DNA from: Bacillota bacterium
Lineage (GTDB): Bacteria > Sysuimicrobiota > Sysuimicrobiia > Sysuimicrobiales > Segetimicrobiaceae
DNA length: 56,999 nt
Direction: 5' to 3'
Assembly: GCA_021324975.1 (NCBI GenBank)
Contig: JAJPIA010000122.1
Span: 1 to 56,999 of the forward strand
The position numbers were made by a program, and so were the translations under genes. Shown in pieces: positions 10,669-19,596 of this stretch. The notes below the pieces were generated by a model. It was not told the origin of the DNA and did not search any database. It was given only the letters and a program-made list of their open reading frames with translations. Each line of letters starts with the position of its first letter. Within the stretch, counting starts at the first letter, position 1.

Positions 10669-12318
10669 TTAGGGGGGCGGCCAGCCGTCCGCGGTCCCGG
10701 CCGCGCGGCGAACGAGCGCCGCGTGCAGCGCGCGGACGCGATCGAGCGTGTCGATCTCGTCCGCCGACTTGTCGTCGCGGATACGGACGATCCGCGGAAA
10801 CCTGAGCGCATACCCCGAATCATGGCGCTGGCTCTTGGTGATCGCGTCAAACGCGACCTCGAGCACCCGCACGGGCTCGACGAGCCGCAGCGGGCCGAGA
10901 TCGCGGCGCGTGTGCGCGTGGAACCAGGCGCTGAGCCCGGCGATCTCCTCGTCCGTCAGGCCCGAGTACGCCTTGCCGATCGTAGCGAGGCGCGCGCCGT
11001 CGCGCACCGCAAACGTGTAGTCGGACAAGATGCCCGCACGCTTGCCGTGCCCGTACTCGGCCGCCACGACGACCACGTCCAGGGTCCCGACGCCGGGCTT
11101 CCACTTCGTCCACAGCCGCCCGCGGCGCCCCGGCTGGTAAGGGGAGTCGGGGCGCTTCATCACGATCCCCTCGTGGCCCGCGTCGCGCGCCGCGTGAAAG
11201 CGCGCGTCGAGCTCCTCCGGCGTGCGTGCGAGGCTCCCGGTGCTGAGGCGCACCGGCCCCCGCGGCAGGAGCGCGTCGAGCACGGCGCGGCGCGCCGACA
11301 ACGGGGCGCCCAGGAGATCGCGGCCGTCGAGGTGCAGCACGTCGAAGCAGAGCAACACGACCGGGATCTCGTCCATGAGCCCGGCGGGATCGCGGCGCTG
11401 GAGCCGCTGCTGCAGGAGGAAAAACGGCAGCGGGCGCGTCCCCTTCCACGCGACGATCTCGCCGTCGAAGACGAAGGAGTGTCCGGCGGCCTCGAGCGGG
11501 GCCACGAGCTCGGGAAACACCGCCGTCACGTCGTCCAGTGTCCGCGAGAGAATTGCCACGCGCTGCGCGGTCCGGTGCACCTGCACGCGGACCCCGTCGT
11601 ACTTGTCCTCGACCCACAGCGCGGGCACGGAGTCCGCAAACGCGTCCCGCGGCGCGTCCACGGGGCTGGCCAACATGAAGCGAAACGGGCGGCCGGGCTC
11701 GATCGCGGTCTCGTGGAGCGCCCCGTGTCTGGCGCGAACGGCGATCTCGCCCGGATCCGCGATGAGCAGCGCGGCGTGGCGCACCTCCGCGGCGTCGCGC
11801 CCCGACGCCGACGCGATCGCCGGCAGCAGGAGCCCCTCGCGCAGGCCCACGCGCATGTCGGACGTAATGATCTTCACCAGGTAGGCGCCCTCGCGCGGCG
11901 TCGCGTCGTGAAACAGGCTCCTGAGCGCCGCGGCCTTGACGCGCCTCGACGCCGCGCCCTGGGCGCCGGCGATCGCCTCGAATCCCCGCGCGACCGTCTC
12001 GAGCGTGAGCGGCGCTTGAAAGAGCGCGGGCGCCGGAGGATACTGCGCGAGCAGCGCGGCCGCGGTGTCGCCGAGGTCGCCGTGCCGGCGGTAGGTCGCG
12101 TGGAACTCGTCGTCGGGCGCGCGCGTCAGCTCACGGAGAACCTCTCCGATCGCCACCCATCCCACACCGAGCCGCCGCGGATCACCCGGTGGGAACGGCG
12201 CGCCCCGAAGAAACGTGCAGGCGCGCCGCAGATCGTCGTCGGCCAGCGACGCGAGATACCGGCCGAGTGCCGAGATCTTCGTGAGCGTGCTCGAGGTGGC
12301 CCGCACCTCGTCCAACAC
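10669..12318 (-). CDS. ATP-dependent DNA ligase
   Basis: DNA ligase of the large archaeal/eukaryotic-like ATP-dependent family (LigB type), 549 aa. Order of domains: DNA-binding N-terminal domain (1-200), adenylation domain, OB fold. The nucleotidyl-acceptor lysine is K239 in EDKYDGVRVQVH (motif I). FDGEIVAW (III), EGIVMKR (IV) and WTKWK (V) are all present, so it should be active. It would act beside the NAD-dependent LigA, in repair or end joining; no Ku or LigD partner is nearby. The only in-frame start is the GTG at 12318. The codons just upstream (AAFAGLAAV) also look like family sequence but lack a start, so the true N-terminus is uncertain. It sits inside the repeat-bracketed block. 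Confidence 0.95.
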   Translation of the reverse strand: MLDEVRATSSTLTKISALGRYLASLADDDLRRACTFLRGAPFPPGDPRRLGVGWVAIGEVLRELTRAPDDEFHATYRRHGDLGDTAAALLAQYPPAPALFQAPLTLETVARGFEAIAGAQGAASRRVKAAALRSLFHDATPREGAYLVKIITSDMRVGLREGLLLPAIASASGRDAAEVRHAALLIADPGEIAVRARHGALHETAIEPGRPFRFMLASPVDAPRDAFADSVPALWVEDKYDGVRVQVHRTAQRVAILSRTLDDVTAVFPELVAPLEAAGHSFVFDGEIVAWKGTRPLPFFLLQQRLQRRDPAGLMDEIPVVLLCFDVLHLDGRDLLGAPLSARRAVLDALLPRGPVRLSTGSLARTPEELDARFHAARDAGHEGIVMKRPDSPYQPGRRGRLWTKWKPGVGTLDVVVVAAEYGHGKRAGILSDYTFAVRDGARLATIGKAYSGLTDEEIAGLSAWFHAHTRRDLGPLRLVEPVRVLEVAFDAITKSQRHDSGYALRFPRIVRIRDDKSADEIDTLDRVRALHAALVRRAAGTADGWPPP

Positions 12319-12424
12319 CGCGGCAAGCCCGGCAAACGCGGCCGCCGGACGATCCGGCGGGCCGGCGTCGCCCGGGCGGCGGGGATCGGCTGGATCACGC
12401 TCGAGACCGGCCGTGCAAACGCTC

Positions 12425-13246
12425 CTACAGGGTCGACCGCGCCATCACCAAGCACGCGACCGTGACGGTGTACGCCTGCTCGGCGTCCTTGGCCTTGAAG
12501 GCGACGGTACGAGGGTTCACGCGCGTCACGCCCGGGATCAGCATGCATCGATCCGCCATGCCCGTGTAGTGCCACTCGATCTCGAGCCCCACGGGCCGCG
12601 GGACGGTGAACGGCTTGAGGTCTTTCACGCGCTTGAGGGCCCGCTGCGCCCCGTCCTTGATGCGGCGGCGCGCCTCCACGGGCTGGTAGGACCGGGCCGC
12701 CACCCGGCCGATGGCTTCCTTGACGACGACGGGCTCGACCTGGGGGATGAGCTTCTTGACCTGCGCGGTCGCGGTTCCGTCGCCGGTCACGAGCGCCACG
12801 GGCACCTTGAAATGCCCGGCGAGCGCCGCGTTCAGCCCAACCTCGCCGACGATCAGGTTGCCGAGCTTGATCTGCCGGACGGATGCGCTGCTGAACGAGT
12901 GGTCGAGGATCGCGTTGGCCGTGCCCGCCGCGGCGTGGTAGCCGGTGAAAAACACGGCATCGAAGGACGCGTCGATGCCCTGCATCATGCTGTGCGGCTT
13001 CGGGCTGCCGCTGATGAGCTGCGCCTGCGGGTGCAGCTCCTCGATCAAGATGTTGCGCATGTCGGCGTGCGAGTCGTTGACGAGGATCTCCTTCGCGCCG
13101 CCTTCGAGCGCACCGAGGATCGCGGCGTTGACCTCCTCGGTCATCAGGCGGCGGAACCGCGTGTACTCGGGATGCCGCGACTGCACCTGTTCCCAATCCG
13201 TGACGCCGGCCGTGCCCTCCATATCCGCGGAGATGAAGACCTTCAT
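12425..13246 (-). CDS. M55-family D-aminopeptidase (DppA-like)
   Basis: Zinc peptidase of 273 aa related to Bacillus DppA, which removes N-terminal D-Ala from D-amino-acid peptides. Metal-binding signatures are present: ISADMEG at residues 5-11, VNDSHADM near 57-64 and FTGYHA near 100-105. The C-terminal part has the EWHYTGMAD motif region. The ATG at 13246 follows a run of Gs. It is about 100 bases upstream of the ligase and 223 bases downstream of the C26 hydrolase. Given nearby alanine racemase and gamma-glutamyl hydrolase, a role in scavenging peptidoglycan-derived peptides is plausible (inference). The 13247-13469 gap holds no gene that could be confirmed. Confidence 0.93.
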   Translation of the reverse strand: MKVFISADMEGTAGVTDWEQVQSRHPEYTRFRRLMTEEVNAAILGALEGGAKEILVNDSHADMRNILIEELHPQAQLISGSPKPHSMMQGIDASFDAVFFTGYHAAAGTANAILDHSFSSASVRQIKLGNLIVGEVGLNAALAGHFKVPVALVTGDGTATAQVKKLIPQVEPVVVKEAIGRVAARSYQPVEARRRIKDGAQRALKRVKDLKPFTVPRPVGLEIEWHYTGMADRCMLIPGVTRVNPRTVAFKAKDAEQAYTVTVACLVMARSTL

Positions 13247-13469
13247 CGATCCCCCCCGGAACTCGTCTCGATCAAACGCCCGCTACCGCGTATCCACATC
13301 GGGTCCGACGGGGCACACATATTCCGTCGCGGGCGCCAAACGCCCGCCTCCGATCAGCCCCGTCCGGCACGTGCGGCGCGCCACGCACTTCGACGGTAAG
13401 ACGCCAGGATACCTCCTCCGGGCCGTCTCCGGATGCGCCGTGCGGCCCGCCGAACGTTCAGCAGCCGCG

Positions 13470-14228
13470 TCACCGCGCGGCGATACGGACCCGCTCCCGC
13501 GCGGCGCGGACCAGGGCTTGGAACAGGCGCGCGTGAGCGGCGTCGTGCCTCCACATGCGCTCGGGATGCCACTGCACGCCCAGCACGAATCGCTTTGCCG
13601 GCGCCTCGATCGCTTCGATCAGCGCCGGAGCCTGGGGCTCCACGGCCCGCGCCGTCACGACCAGCCCCGGAGCGGGATCGCGGACCGCCTGGTGGTGGAA
13701 CGTGTTCACGCCGAGCGTGGCCGCGCCGACGATGTCGCGCAGGCGCGTGCCCGCCTCGACCGTCACGGCGTGGACCGCGGCGTGGGTCGGGAGCTCCGGA
13801 TGCGACTTGCGCTGCTGGTGAGTCCACGCCTGGCGCCCTGAGCGCTCGACATCCACATCCTGGATCAGCGTGCCGCCGAGCGCCACGTTGAGCGTCTGGA
13901 TGCCGCGGCAGATGGCGAACACCGGCAGATCCCGCCGGACCGCCTCGCGCGCCAGGGGCAGCTCGAGCGCGTCGCGCTCGGGATCGGGCTCGACCGCCAT
14001 CTCCGGCCGCGCCCGCTCGCCGTACTCCTCCGGGGCAACGTCGAGGCCGCCCGTAAGCACGAGCCCGTCGAGATCGTCGAGCGCGCGCGCCGGGACGGCA
14101 CCCGGCAGCACGGGGACCGGCTCGCCGCCCGCGGCCTCCACCGCTTCGGCGTACGCGTCAAACGAGATGCGCTCGCGCTCGGTGCGCCGCGCGCCGGCGA
14201 TGCCGATGCGTGGACGGTGGTCGGTCAC
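13470..14228 (-). CDS. Class I glutamine amidotransferase-like gamma-glutamyl hydrolase (peptidase C26)
   Basis: 252-aa protein of the gamma-Glu-GABA hydrolase (PuuD-like) family. The nucleophile elbow is AICRGIQTLNVALGG, and the catalytic His-Glu pair lies in GVQWHPE near the C-terminus. The N-terminal RPRIGIAG strand and TGGLDVAPEEYGE loop match the family. The start is a GTG at 14228 behind GGAGG eight bases upstream; the open frame extends further only through repeat copy B. Substrate could be a gamma-glutamyl amide or peptide. It is the outermost gene of the repeat-bracketed block. Confidence 0.92.
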   Translation of the reverse strand: MTDHRPRIGIAGARRTERERISFDAYAEAVEAAGGEPVPVLPGAVPARALDDLDGLVLTGGLDVAPEEYGERARPEMAVEPDPERDALELPLAREAVRRDLPVFAICRGIQTLNVALGGTLIQDVDVERSGRQAWTHQQRKSHPELPTHAAVHAVTVEAGTRLRDIVGAATLGVNTFHHQAVRDPAPGLVVTARAVEPQAPALIEAIEAPAKRFVLGVQWHPERMWRHDAAHARLFQALVRAARERVRIAAR

Positions 14229-14244
14229 GGTGGCGTCCTCCACA

Positions 14245-14545
14245 AGTGCGTCATCGCTTACTTCAGCAAGGGCTGGTGCCGGGCGGGCCTGCCCCTCCGC
14301 TCCACTATGCCTGCGGCGCGAGCCAAAGCGCCCGACGCCGGACCCATGCCGTGCCTTCGCTTGGTCCGCAGCGCAAGTAAGGTGATGCCACGCAACTGTG
14401 AGCATCGCGGGCGTCGACCGGAGGCGGCCCAAGCCGCCGGAGGGGTCGAGGCCCTCGTTGGATTGGATTCATGAGGGCCGAGACCAACCCCGCTGCCTAC
14501 GGCGTGGGCCAGGACGTCCGGCCAGGCCCGCTCGGCCCGTCTACC
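14245..14545 (-). repeat. Copy B of the unidentified repeat
   Basis: Partner of copy A, in opposite orientation, between the pxpBC fusion and the C26 hydrolase gene. It carries several strong internal hairpins, for example the arms GGCCCTC / GAGGGCC (14450-14479) and GGCGGC / GCCGCC (around 14423-14438), and CATCGCTTACTT near 14252 can pair with AAGTAAGGTGATG near 14375-14387. Arms of this kind suggest a folded RNA or a palindromic mobile element. Compared with copy A it contains extra sequence between the first two shared blocks. 14546-14682 shows nothing recognisable. Confidence 0.8.
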
Positions 14546-14682
14546 CTGGTCGCGCATACGAGATGCGGCACCCGAACGTCACGCTCCCACAACTCTACAC
14601 CGTGGTGCCCGCCGGCGTCAAAGGAACTGCGTGGCGACAGGCATCACCGCCTCGACGACATGGAGCCGACCATCCCGCCGGG

Positions 14683-16380
14683 CTACGGGTCGGACCCCGC
14701 CCGGTCGAACCGCAGCGACGCCAGCACCACGGCCTCGTCGTGGGCCGCGCGGCGCGCCTCGTCCCACGGGACGGCGCGAAACCGGATCGGCGTGGCGCGG
14801 GACGCCTGCGCGACGAGCCGCAGGTCGGGCGCGAGCACCGCGCCGATCTTCGGGTAGCCGCCCGCCGTGGGGCCGTCGGGCATGATCACGATCGGCCGGC
14901 CGTCCGCGGGTACCTGGATCGCGCCCGGCAGCAGGCCGTCGGACAGCAGCTCGCTTTGGGCCCGATGGGCGAGGCACGGGCCGTCGAGCCGGTACCCGAC
15001 GCGGTCGACGTCGTGGCCCGGCCGGTATGCCTCGGTGAGCAGCGCACGCACCGCGTCCGGCGCAAAGTAGTCCGTCTGCGGCCCCAGCACGACGCGCACC
15101 TCCGCCTCCGCGCCGGCCGGCGGCGCGGGTCCCCGAAGCGCGAGGCGCGTTGCGGCCGCCCGCAGCGTTGCCGCGACGCGATCGCCGCGGCGGAGGCGCC
15201 GTCCGCCGTACCCGCCGAGCCCGCCGCGCACGTAGGTCGCGCGGCTGCCCAGCACCGCGGGCACATCCACGCCCCCGGGAACGGCCAGGTACGCCCACCG
15301 CCCCCCGCGCGGCGCCGCAAACGAGAGCACGTCGCCCGCGGCGAGCGGCGTGGCGCGCCAGGTCCCACACGGCCGGCCGTTTCGCATCGGGCCGAGATCG
15401 GCGCCGCCGATCGCGATCGCGGTGGGGCCCAGCGCCACGAGGCGCGGACCGGGGAACGCAAACTCCAGCGCGGGAGCGTCCGGAGGATTGCCGAGGAGGA
15501 GGTTGGCGATGCGGAGCGCGAGCGGGTCCATGGCGCCGCTCTGCGGCATGCCGAACCGCCGGTAACCGGGCCGCCCGAGATCCTGGACGGTCGTGAGTAC
15601 CCCGCCGTCCTCCACCAGGAAGTCGGCTCGGGACGGTGTCGGCGAAGGCGCCGCCGTACCGTCCGTGGGGGCGCGCCGCTCATACTCCGCCGCGGAGATC
15701 GCGACGTAGCGAACGCGATCGCCCGCGTCGAGCAGAAACGGGTTCGCGCGCCACGGATCATAGATCAGGAGCGGCGTACGCCCGATGAGACGCCACCCTC
15801 CGGGACTGTCGGTTGGGTAGACGCCCGTCTGCTGTCCCGCCATCGCGACCGACCGCACGGGCACGCGCGTGCGTGGCGACGCAAGCCGCGGCACCCGGAT
15901 CGGCGGCGGCAGCGTGCCCATGTAGGGGAAGCCTGGGGTGAACCCGATCATGTAGACTCGGTACACGGCGCCGGTGTGCGCGGCCACGACCTGCGACTCG
16001 GAGAGCCCTGTCTCCGCCGCCACGCCGGCGAGGTCCGGCCCGTGCGCCCCGCCGTACGCGGTTGGGATCTCGAGCAGGCGTCCCTCGGGCAGGCGCGCGG
16101 GATCCGCCACCGCGAGCCGGTCCCGCACCGCGGCGCCAAGGTCCTGGACCGACGTCACGAGCGGGTCGTATACCACGAGCAACGACCGGTAGGTGGGGAC
16201 GGTCTCGCGCAGGCCCGCGGGCGGTTGCGCCTCGATCGCCGCGCGCAGCGCCAAGACGGCGGCGTTGGCCGCATCGGAGATCTCGTCGCCGCCGAACTCG
16301 ACCACCAGCCCCGTGTCGCCGAGCGGCAGAAACCGGGGCGCGCCCGGCGAGGCGCGCGGCCCGTCAGTCCGGGCCGTCAT
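14683..16380 (-). CDS. 5-oxoprolinase subunits B and C fused (PxpB-PxpC, KipI-KipA)
   Basis: 565-aa fusion. The N-terminal half (about 14-240) is PxpB/KipI: RFLPLGDTGLVVEFG, then YMIGFTPGFPYMGTLP and AGQQTGVYPTDSPGGWRLIG. The C-terminal half (from about 262) is PxpC/KipA: TTVQDLGRPGYRRFGMPQSG and the late MPDGPTAGGYPKIG motif. With PxpA these convert 5-oxoproline to glutamate using ATP; PxpA is not in the window. The start is the ATG at 16380, overlapping the alanine racemase stop as ATGA; earlier in-frame ATGs lie within alr. Older annotations call such proteins allophanate hydrolase subunits. Confidence 0.93.
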   Translation of the reverse strand: MTARTDGPRASPGAPRFLPLGDTGLVVEFGGDEISDAANAAVLALRAAIEAQPPAGLRETVPTYRSLLVVYDPLVTSVQDLGAAVRDRLAVADPARLPEGRLLEIPTAYGGAHGPDLAGVAAETGLSESQVVAAHTGAVYRVYMIGFTPGFPYMGTLPPPIRVPRLASPRTRVPVRSVAMAGQQTGVYPTDSPGGWRLIGRTPLLIYDPWRANPFLLDAGDRVRYVAISAAEYERRAPTDGTAAPSPTPSRADFLVEDGGVLTTVQDLGRPGYRRFGMPQSGAMDPLALRIANLLLGNPPDAPALEFAFPGPRLVALGPTAIAIGGADLGPMRNGRPCGTWRATPLAAGDVLSFAAPRGGRWAYLAVPGGVDVPAVLGSRATYVRGGLGGYGGRRLRRGDRVAATLRAAATRLALRGPAPPAGAEAEVRVVLGPQTDYFAPDAVRALLTEAYRPGHDVDRVGYRLDGPCLAHRAQSELLSDGLLPGAIQVPADGRPIVIMPDGPTAGGYPKIGAVLAPDLRLVAQASRATPIRFRAVPWDEARRAAHDEAVVLASLRFDRAGSDP

Positions 16381-17585
16381 TCCTCGCCGAGCAGCGTGCG
16401 GACGGCCACGACGCGCCCCCCGTCGAGATAGACGCGGGGCACGCGTCGCGCGGTCCGGGCGAGCACCTCGTACGGGATTGTCCGCGCCGCGCGCGCGACG
16501 ATCTCCACCGGCACCGCGGCCCCCCACAACTCGACCACGTCGCCGAGCGCCACGGGCGCGTCTGCGGCGTCCACGGTGATCTGATCCATGCTCACCCGTC
16601 CCGCGATCGGCGCGCACCGGCCGTGGAGCCACACCGTGCATCCCTCGCCGGCCGCCCGCGGGTATCCGTCGGCGTACCCCACCGGGAGCGTGATCACCGT
16701 GGTCTCTCGCGTCGTCCGGAACGCGTGGCCGTATCCGATCGGCGTCCCCGGTGGCACGCGCTTGCGGTGCACCACGCGCGCGCAGAGCCGCATCACGGGA
16801 CGCAACTCGGCGCGCCCGACGAGGTGCGGCGCGGGCGCGACACCGTAGAGCGCCAGGCCGCAGCGGACGAGATCGAGGCGCGCCCCGGGGAGCGCCAGCG
16901 TGGCCGCGCTGTTCGCGGCGTGGCGCAGAGCGGGGCGCACTCCCGCCCTCTCGAGGGCGCGCAGCGTCCCCATGAATATCTCGAGCTGCCGCGCCGCGGA
17001 GCCGAGATCGGGGTCATCCGCGCTCGCGAAATGCGTGGAGCACCCCTCGAGCGTCACGTGGGGCAGCGCCGCCACGCGGGCGGCCAGCGCCGCCGCGTCA
17101 TCGGAGGCGACGCCGAGGCGGCCCATCCCCGTGTCCACCTTCAGGTGCAGCCGCGCCTCGCGGCGGGCGGCGGCCGCGGCCAGGCTCGCGGCCGCGGCCA
17201 CCGTCTCTTCCGCCACCGTCAACCGCAGGTCGTGCGCCAAGGCCGTCGCCGCCTCGTCCGGCCCGATGGCGCCGAGCACCAGGATGGGGGCGTCGATCCC
17301 GGCACGCCTCAGCTCGGTCCCTTCGTCCACGGTCGCGACGCCGAGTCCCCACGCGCCGGCCTCCACGGCGGCGCGCGCGACCCGCGCGGCGCCGTGCCCG
17401 TACGCGTCGGCCTTCACCACGGCGAGCAAGGAGGCCGGCGCCGCCACGCCTCGCAGCGCACGCACGTTGGCGTGCACCGCGTCCAAATCGATCTCCGCCC
17501 ACGCAGGCCGCAACGGACGGCGCGTCGCGAGGCCCGCCGGCCCCCCCGGCTCCGCGCCGGGGCTAGGGGACGGCCCGAAAGCCAT
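16377..17585 (-). CDS. alr: Alanine racemase
   Basis: PLP enzyme that makes D-alanine for peptidoglycan, 402 aa. The PLP lysine is K58 in AVVKADAYGHGA. LKVDTGMGRLG and VRCGLALYG (catalytic tyrosine region) follow. ITLPVGYADGYPR and GRVSMDQITVD complete the C-terminal beta domain. The ATG at 17585 overlaps the 3' end of the NAD(P)HX repair gene by 23 bases. The N-terminus before RPAWAEIDLDAVHANVRAL is about 27 residues longer than usual, so a later start is possible. The stop overlaps pxpBC. Confidence 0.96.
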   Translation of the reverse strand: MAFGPSPSPGAEPGGPAGLATRRPLRPAWAEIDLDAVHANVRALRGVAAPASLLAVVKADAYGHGAARVARAAVEAGAWGLGVATVDEGTELRRAGIDAPILVLGAIGPDEAATALAHDLRLTVAEETVAAAASLAAAAARREARLHLKVDTGMGRLGVASDDAAALAARVAALPHVTLEGCSTHFASADDPDLGSAARQLEIFMGTLRALERAGVRPALRHAANSAATLALPGARLDLVRCGLALYGVAPAPHLVGRAELRPVMRLCARVVHRKRVPPGTPIGYGHAFRTTRETTVITLPVGYADGYPRAAGEGCTVWLHGRCAPIAGRVSMDQITVDAADAPVALGDVVELWGAAVPVEIVARAARTIPYEVLARTARRVPRVYLDGGRVVAVRTLLGEE

Positions 17586-19134
17586 CGTCGATCTCGCCGC
17601 GTCGAACCCGGTCGAGGGCACGCGGCAGCGCATCGGCCACCTCGTGCGCGAGGAGACCGCGGTCGGCGCACGCGACAAGACGCCCCGCGAGCCCGTGGAG
17701 ATACGCCCCGCACGCCGCGGCGTCGAACGGTGGAAGCCCGCCGGCGAGGAGCGCGGCCACGGCCCCCGTGAGCACGTCCCCCATGCCCGCGGTCGCCATC
17801 GCCGCGGTGCCGCTCGGGACGATCCGGACCGCTCCGCCCGGCTCGGCCACGACCGTGCCCGCGCCCTTCAGCACGACCGTCGCGCCGAGCGAGGCGGCGG
17901 CCGCCCTCGCCGCGGCCACGCGGTCGCGCTGGATCTCGGGGACCGCGCCTCCCACGAGGCGCGCGAGCTCTCCCGGGTGCGGCGTGACCACGAGCGGCGC
18001 CCGCACGTCGCGGAACCGCGCCGGCTCACCGGCGAGCACGTTCAAGGCGTCCGCGTCCAGCACCACGGGACACGCCACCCGCGGAAGGACCGCGCGTATG
18101 AGCGCGCTCACGTCGGCGTGCGTCGTGAGCCCCGGCCCGAACGCCGCGGCGGACGCCGCGCCGACCATCTCGAGCACGGCCTCGACGGCACCCGCGGCGA
18201 CCGTGCCGTCCTCCGTCTCCGGCAGGGCACGCGTCATCGCCTCCGGAAGCGAGCCCGCCGACACGGACGCAAGCGACGCCGGCAGCCCCACCGTCACGAG
18301 CCCGGCACCCGCGCGAAGCGCGCCCCTCGCCGCGAGGATCGCGGCCCCGACGAAGCCGCGGGCGCCCGCGACGATGGTGACGCGTCCCGCCAGGCCCTTG
18401 TGCGCGTCCACCGCACGCCGCGGCAGCGCCCGCTCGACCCAGGCGGCGCCGGCGAGCGCAGCCCCGATCGGGGCGTCGTCGATCAGCGTCCGGGGGAGAC
18501 CGATGTCGGCCACAAACACCGCGCCGGCATACGCCGCGGCGGGGTATTGCGTCAGGCCGAGCTTCGGCAGGCCCATCGTCACCGTCGCGGCGGCGTGCAC
18601 GCACGGCGGATCGGCGCGCCCGGTCTCCGCGTCGCACCCCGACGGAACGTCGACGGCGAGGACCTGCGCGCCCGACCGGTTGATCGCCTCGATGACGCGC
18701 GCGGGCTCCTCACGCGCCGGACCGCGAAAGCCGGTGCCAAAGATCGCGTCGACGACCAGGTCGGCATCCCCGAGCGCCCTGGCCAGCGCGGCGTCGTCCA
18801 GCGCCGCGGTGGCCTGCACCGGCACGCTCGATTCCGCGAGGGCTCGAAGGCGCTCCCCCGCCTCGCCACGGATGTCCGCGGGCGGGGCGACGACAAGCAC
18901 CGTCACGGCCGCGCCGTCCGAGAGATCGCGCGCGGCGACGAACCCATCGCCGCCGTTGTTGCCCTTGCCGGCGACCACGACGACGCGCCGGCCGCCGCGC
19001 GCGCGCAGGAGGCGTCGGGCAACCTCCGCGACGCCGGCGCCGGCGCGGTCCATGAGGGCCGGGACCCCGAGGCCGCACGCCTCGTGGGCACGGCGCTCGA
19101 GCGCGGCCATTTCCGCGGGGGTCGGGAGCTTCAC
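17563..19134 (-). CDS. nnr: Bifunctional NAD(P)H-hydrate epimerase / dehydratase
   Basis: Repairs damaged NAD(P)HX. The N-terminal epimerase domain (about 1-215) has VVVAGKGNNGGDGFVAARDL, DAIFGTGFRG and AVDVPSGCDAETG. The C-terminal ADP-dependent dehydratase domain has KGLAGRVTIVAGARGFVGAA, VVTPHPGELARL, VVLKGAGTVVAEP and the catalytic TAGMGDVLTGAVAA motif. 523 aa is normal for the fused form. The start is the GTG at 19134 (VKLPTPAEM); there is no strong ribosome site. AcpS lies upstream and alr overlaps downstream, a widespread arrangement. Confidence 0.96.
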   Translation of the reverse strand: MKLPTPAEMAALERRAHEACGLGVPALMDRAGAGVAEVARRLLRARGGRRVVVVAGKGNNGGDGFVAARDLSDGAAVTVLVVAPPADIRGEAGERLRALAESSVPVQATAALDDAALARALGDADLVVDAIFGTGFRGPAREEPARVIEAINRSGAQVLAVDVPSGCDAETGRADPPCVHAAATVTMGLPKLGLTQYPAAAYAGAVFVADIGLPRTLIDDAPIGAALAGAAWVERALPRRAVDAHKGLAGRVTIVAGARGFVGAAILAARGALRAGAGLVTVGLPASLASVSAGSLPEAMTRALPETEDGTVAAGAVEAVLEMVGAASAAAFGPGLTTHADVSALIRAVLPRVACPVVLDADALNVLAGEPARFRDVRAPLVVTPHPGELARLVGGAVPEIQRDRVAAARAAAASLGATVVLKGAGTVVAEPGGAVRIVPSGTAAMATAGMGDVLTGAVAALLAGGLPPFDAAACGAYLHGLAGRLVACADRGLLAHEVADALPRALDRVRRGEIDDGFRAVP

Positions 19135-19201
19135 GGCGGGTCGATGCGGGACAGTCGAGCCGGCCTGGGAGCGCGGCGATCTGGGCGGCCCGGCCGCCCG
19201 G

Positions 19202-19573
19202 TCATTCCGCCACGGCGAGCGCCGTCGCGAGCGCGCGTGTGTGGGAAATCGACACCGCCAGCCCGGCGATGCCCCGCGCGGACGCGGCACGCGCGGCGCG
19301 CCCGCTGAGGCGCACCACAGGGTTGCCCCGCGGGTCGGCGTCGATCTCGATCTCCCGCCACGCCAGGCCGCGCCACCCCGTGCCGAGCGCCTTCATCACG
19401 GCTTCCTTCGCCGCGAAGCGGCCCGCCAGGTGCTGCGCGGCGCCCGGCCGTCCGCCGGCGCGACGGCGCTCCACGTCCGTGAAGACGCGCCGGAGAAACG
19501 GCTCACCCCATCGCTCGATGGCGCGTTCCAGCCGGGGAATCTCGATGATGTCGACGCCCACGCCGCGGATCAT
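19202..19573 (-). CDS. acpS: Holo-[acyl-carrier-protein] synthase AcpS
   Basis: Transfers the phosphopantetheine arm from CoA to acyl carrier protein, 123 aa. The N-terminal GVGVDIIEIPRLERAIER with the metal-binding Asp, RFAAKEAVMKALGTG with its Glu, and the terminal AVSISHTRALATALAV are all family signatures. ATG at 19573. It is upstream of the NAD(P)HX repair enzyme, with 67 bases between them. Confidence 0.97.
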   Translation of the reverse strand: MIRGVGVDIIEIPRLERAIERWGEPFLRRVFTDVERRRAGGRPGAAQHLAGRFAAKEAVMKALGTGWRGLAWREIEIDADPRGNPVVRLSGRAARAASARGIAGLAVSISHTRALATALAVAE

Positions 19574-19596
19574 CGGCGTCCAAAACGGCGGCCGGC

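Noticed and set aside
13354-13473. 39-codon frame overlapping the C26 hydrolase stop as GTGA.
   Set aside because: About one third arginine, as expected from random high-GC frames; no other support.
14367-14545. Repeat copy B contains CGCAACTGTGAGC and GGCCAGGACGTCC, resembling cobalamin-riboswitch boxes.
   Set aside because: Copy A lacks the first box, spacing does not fit, and neither copy precedes a cobalamin gene.
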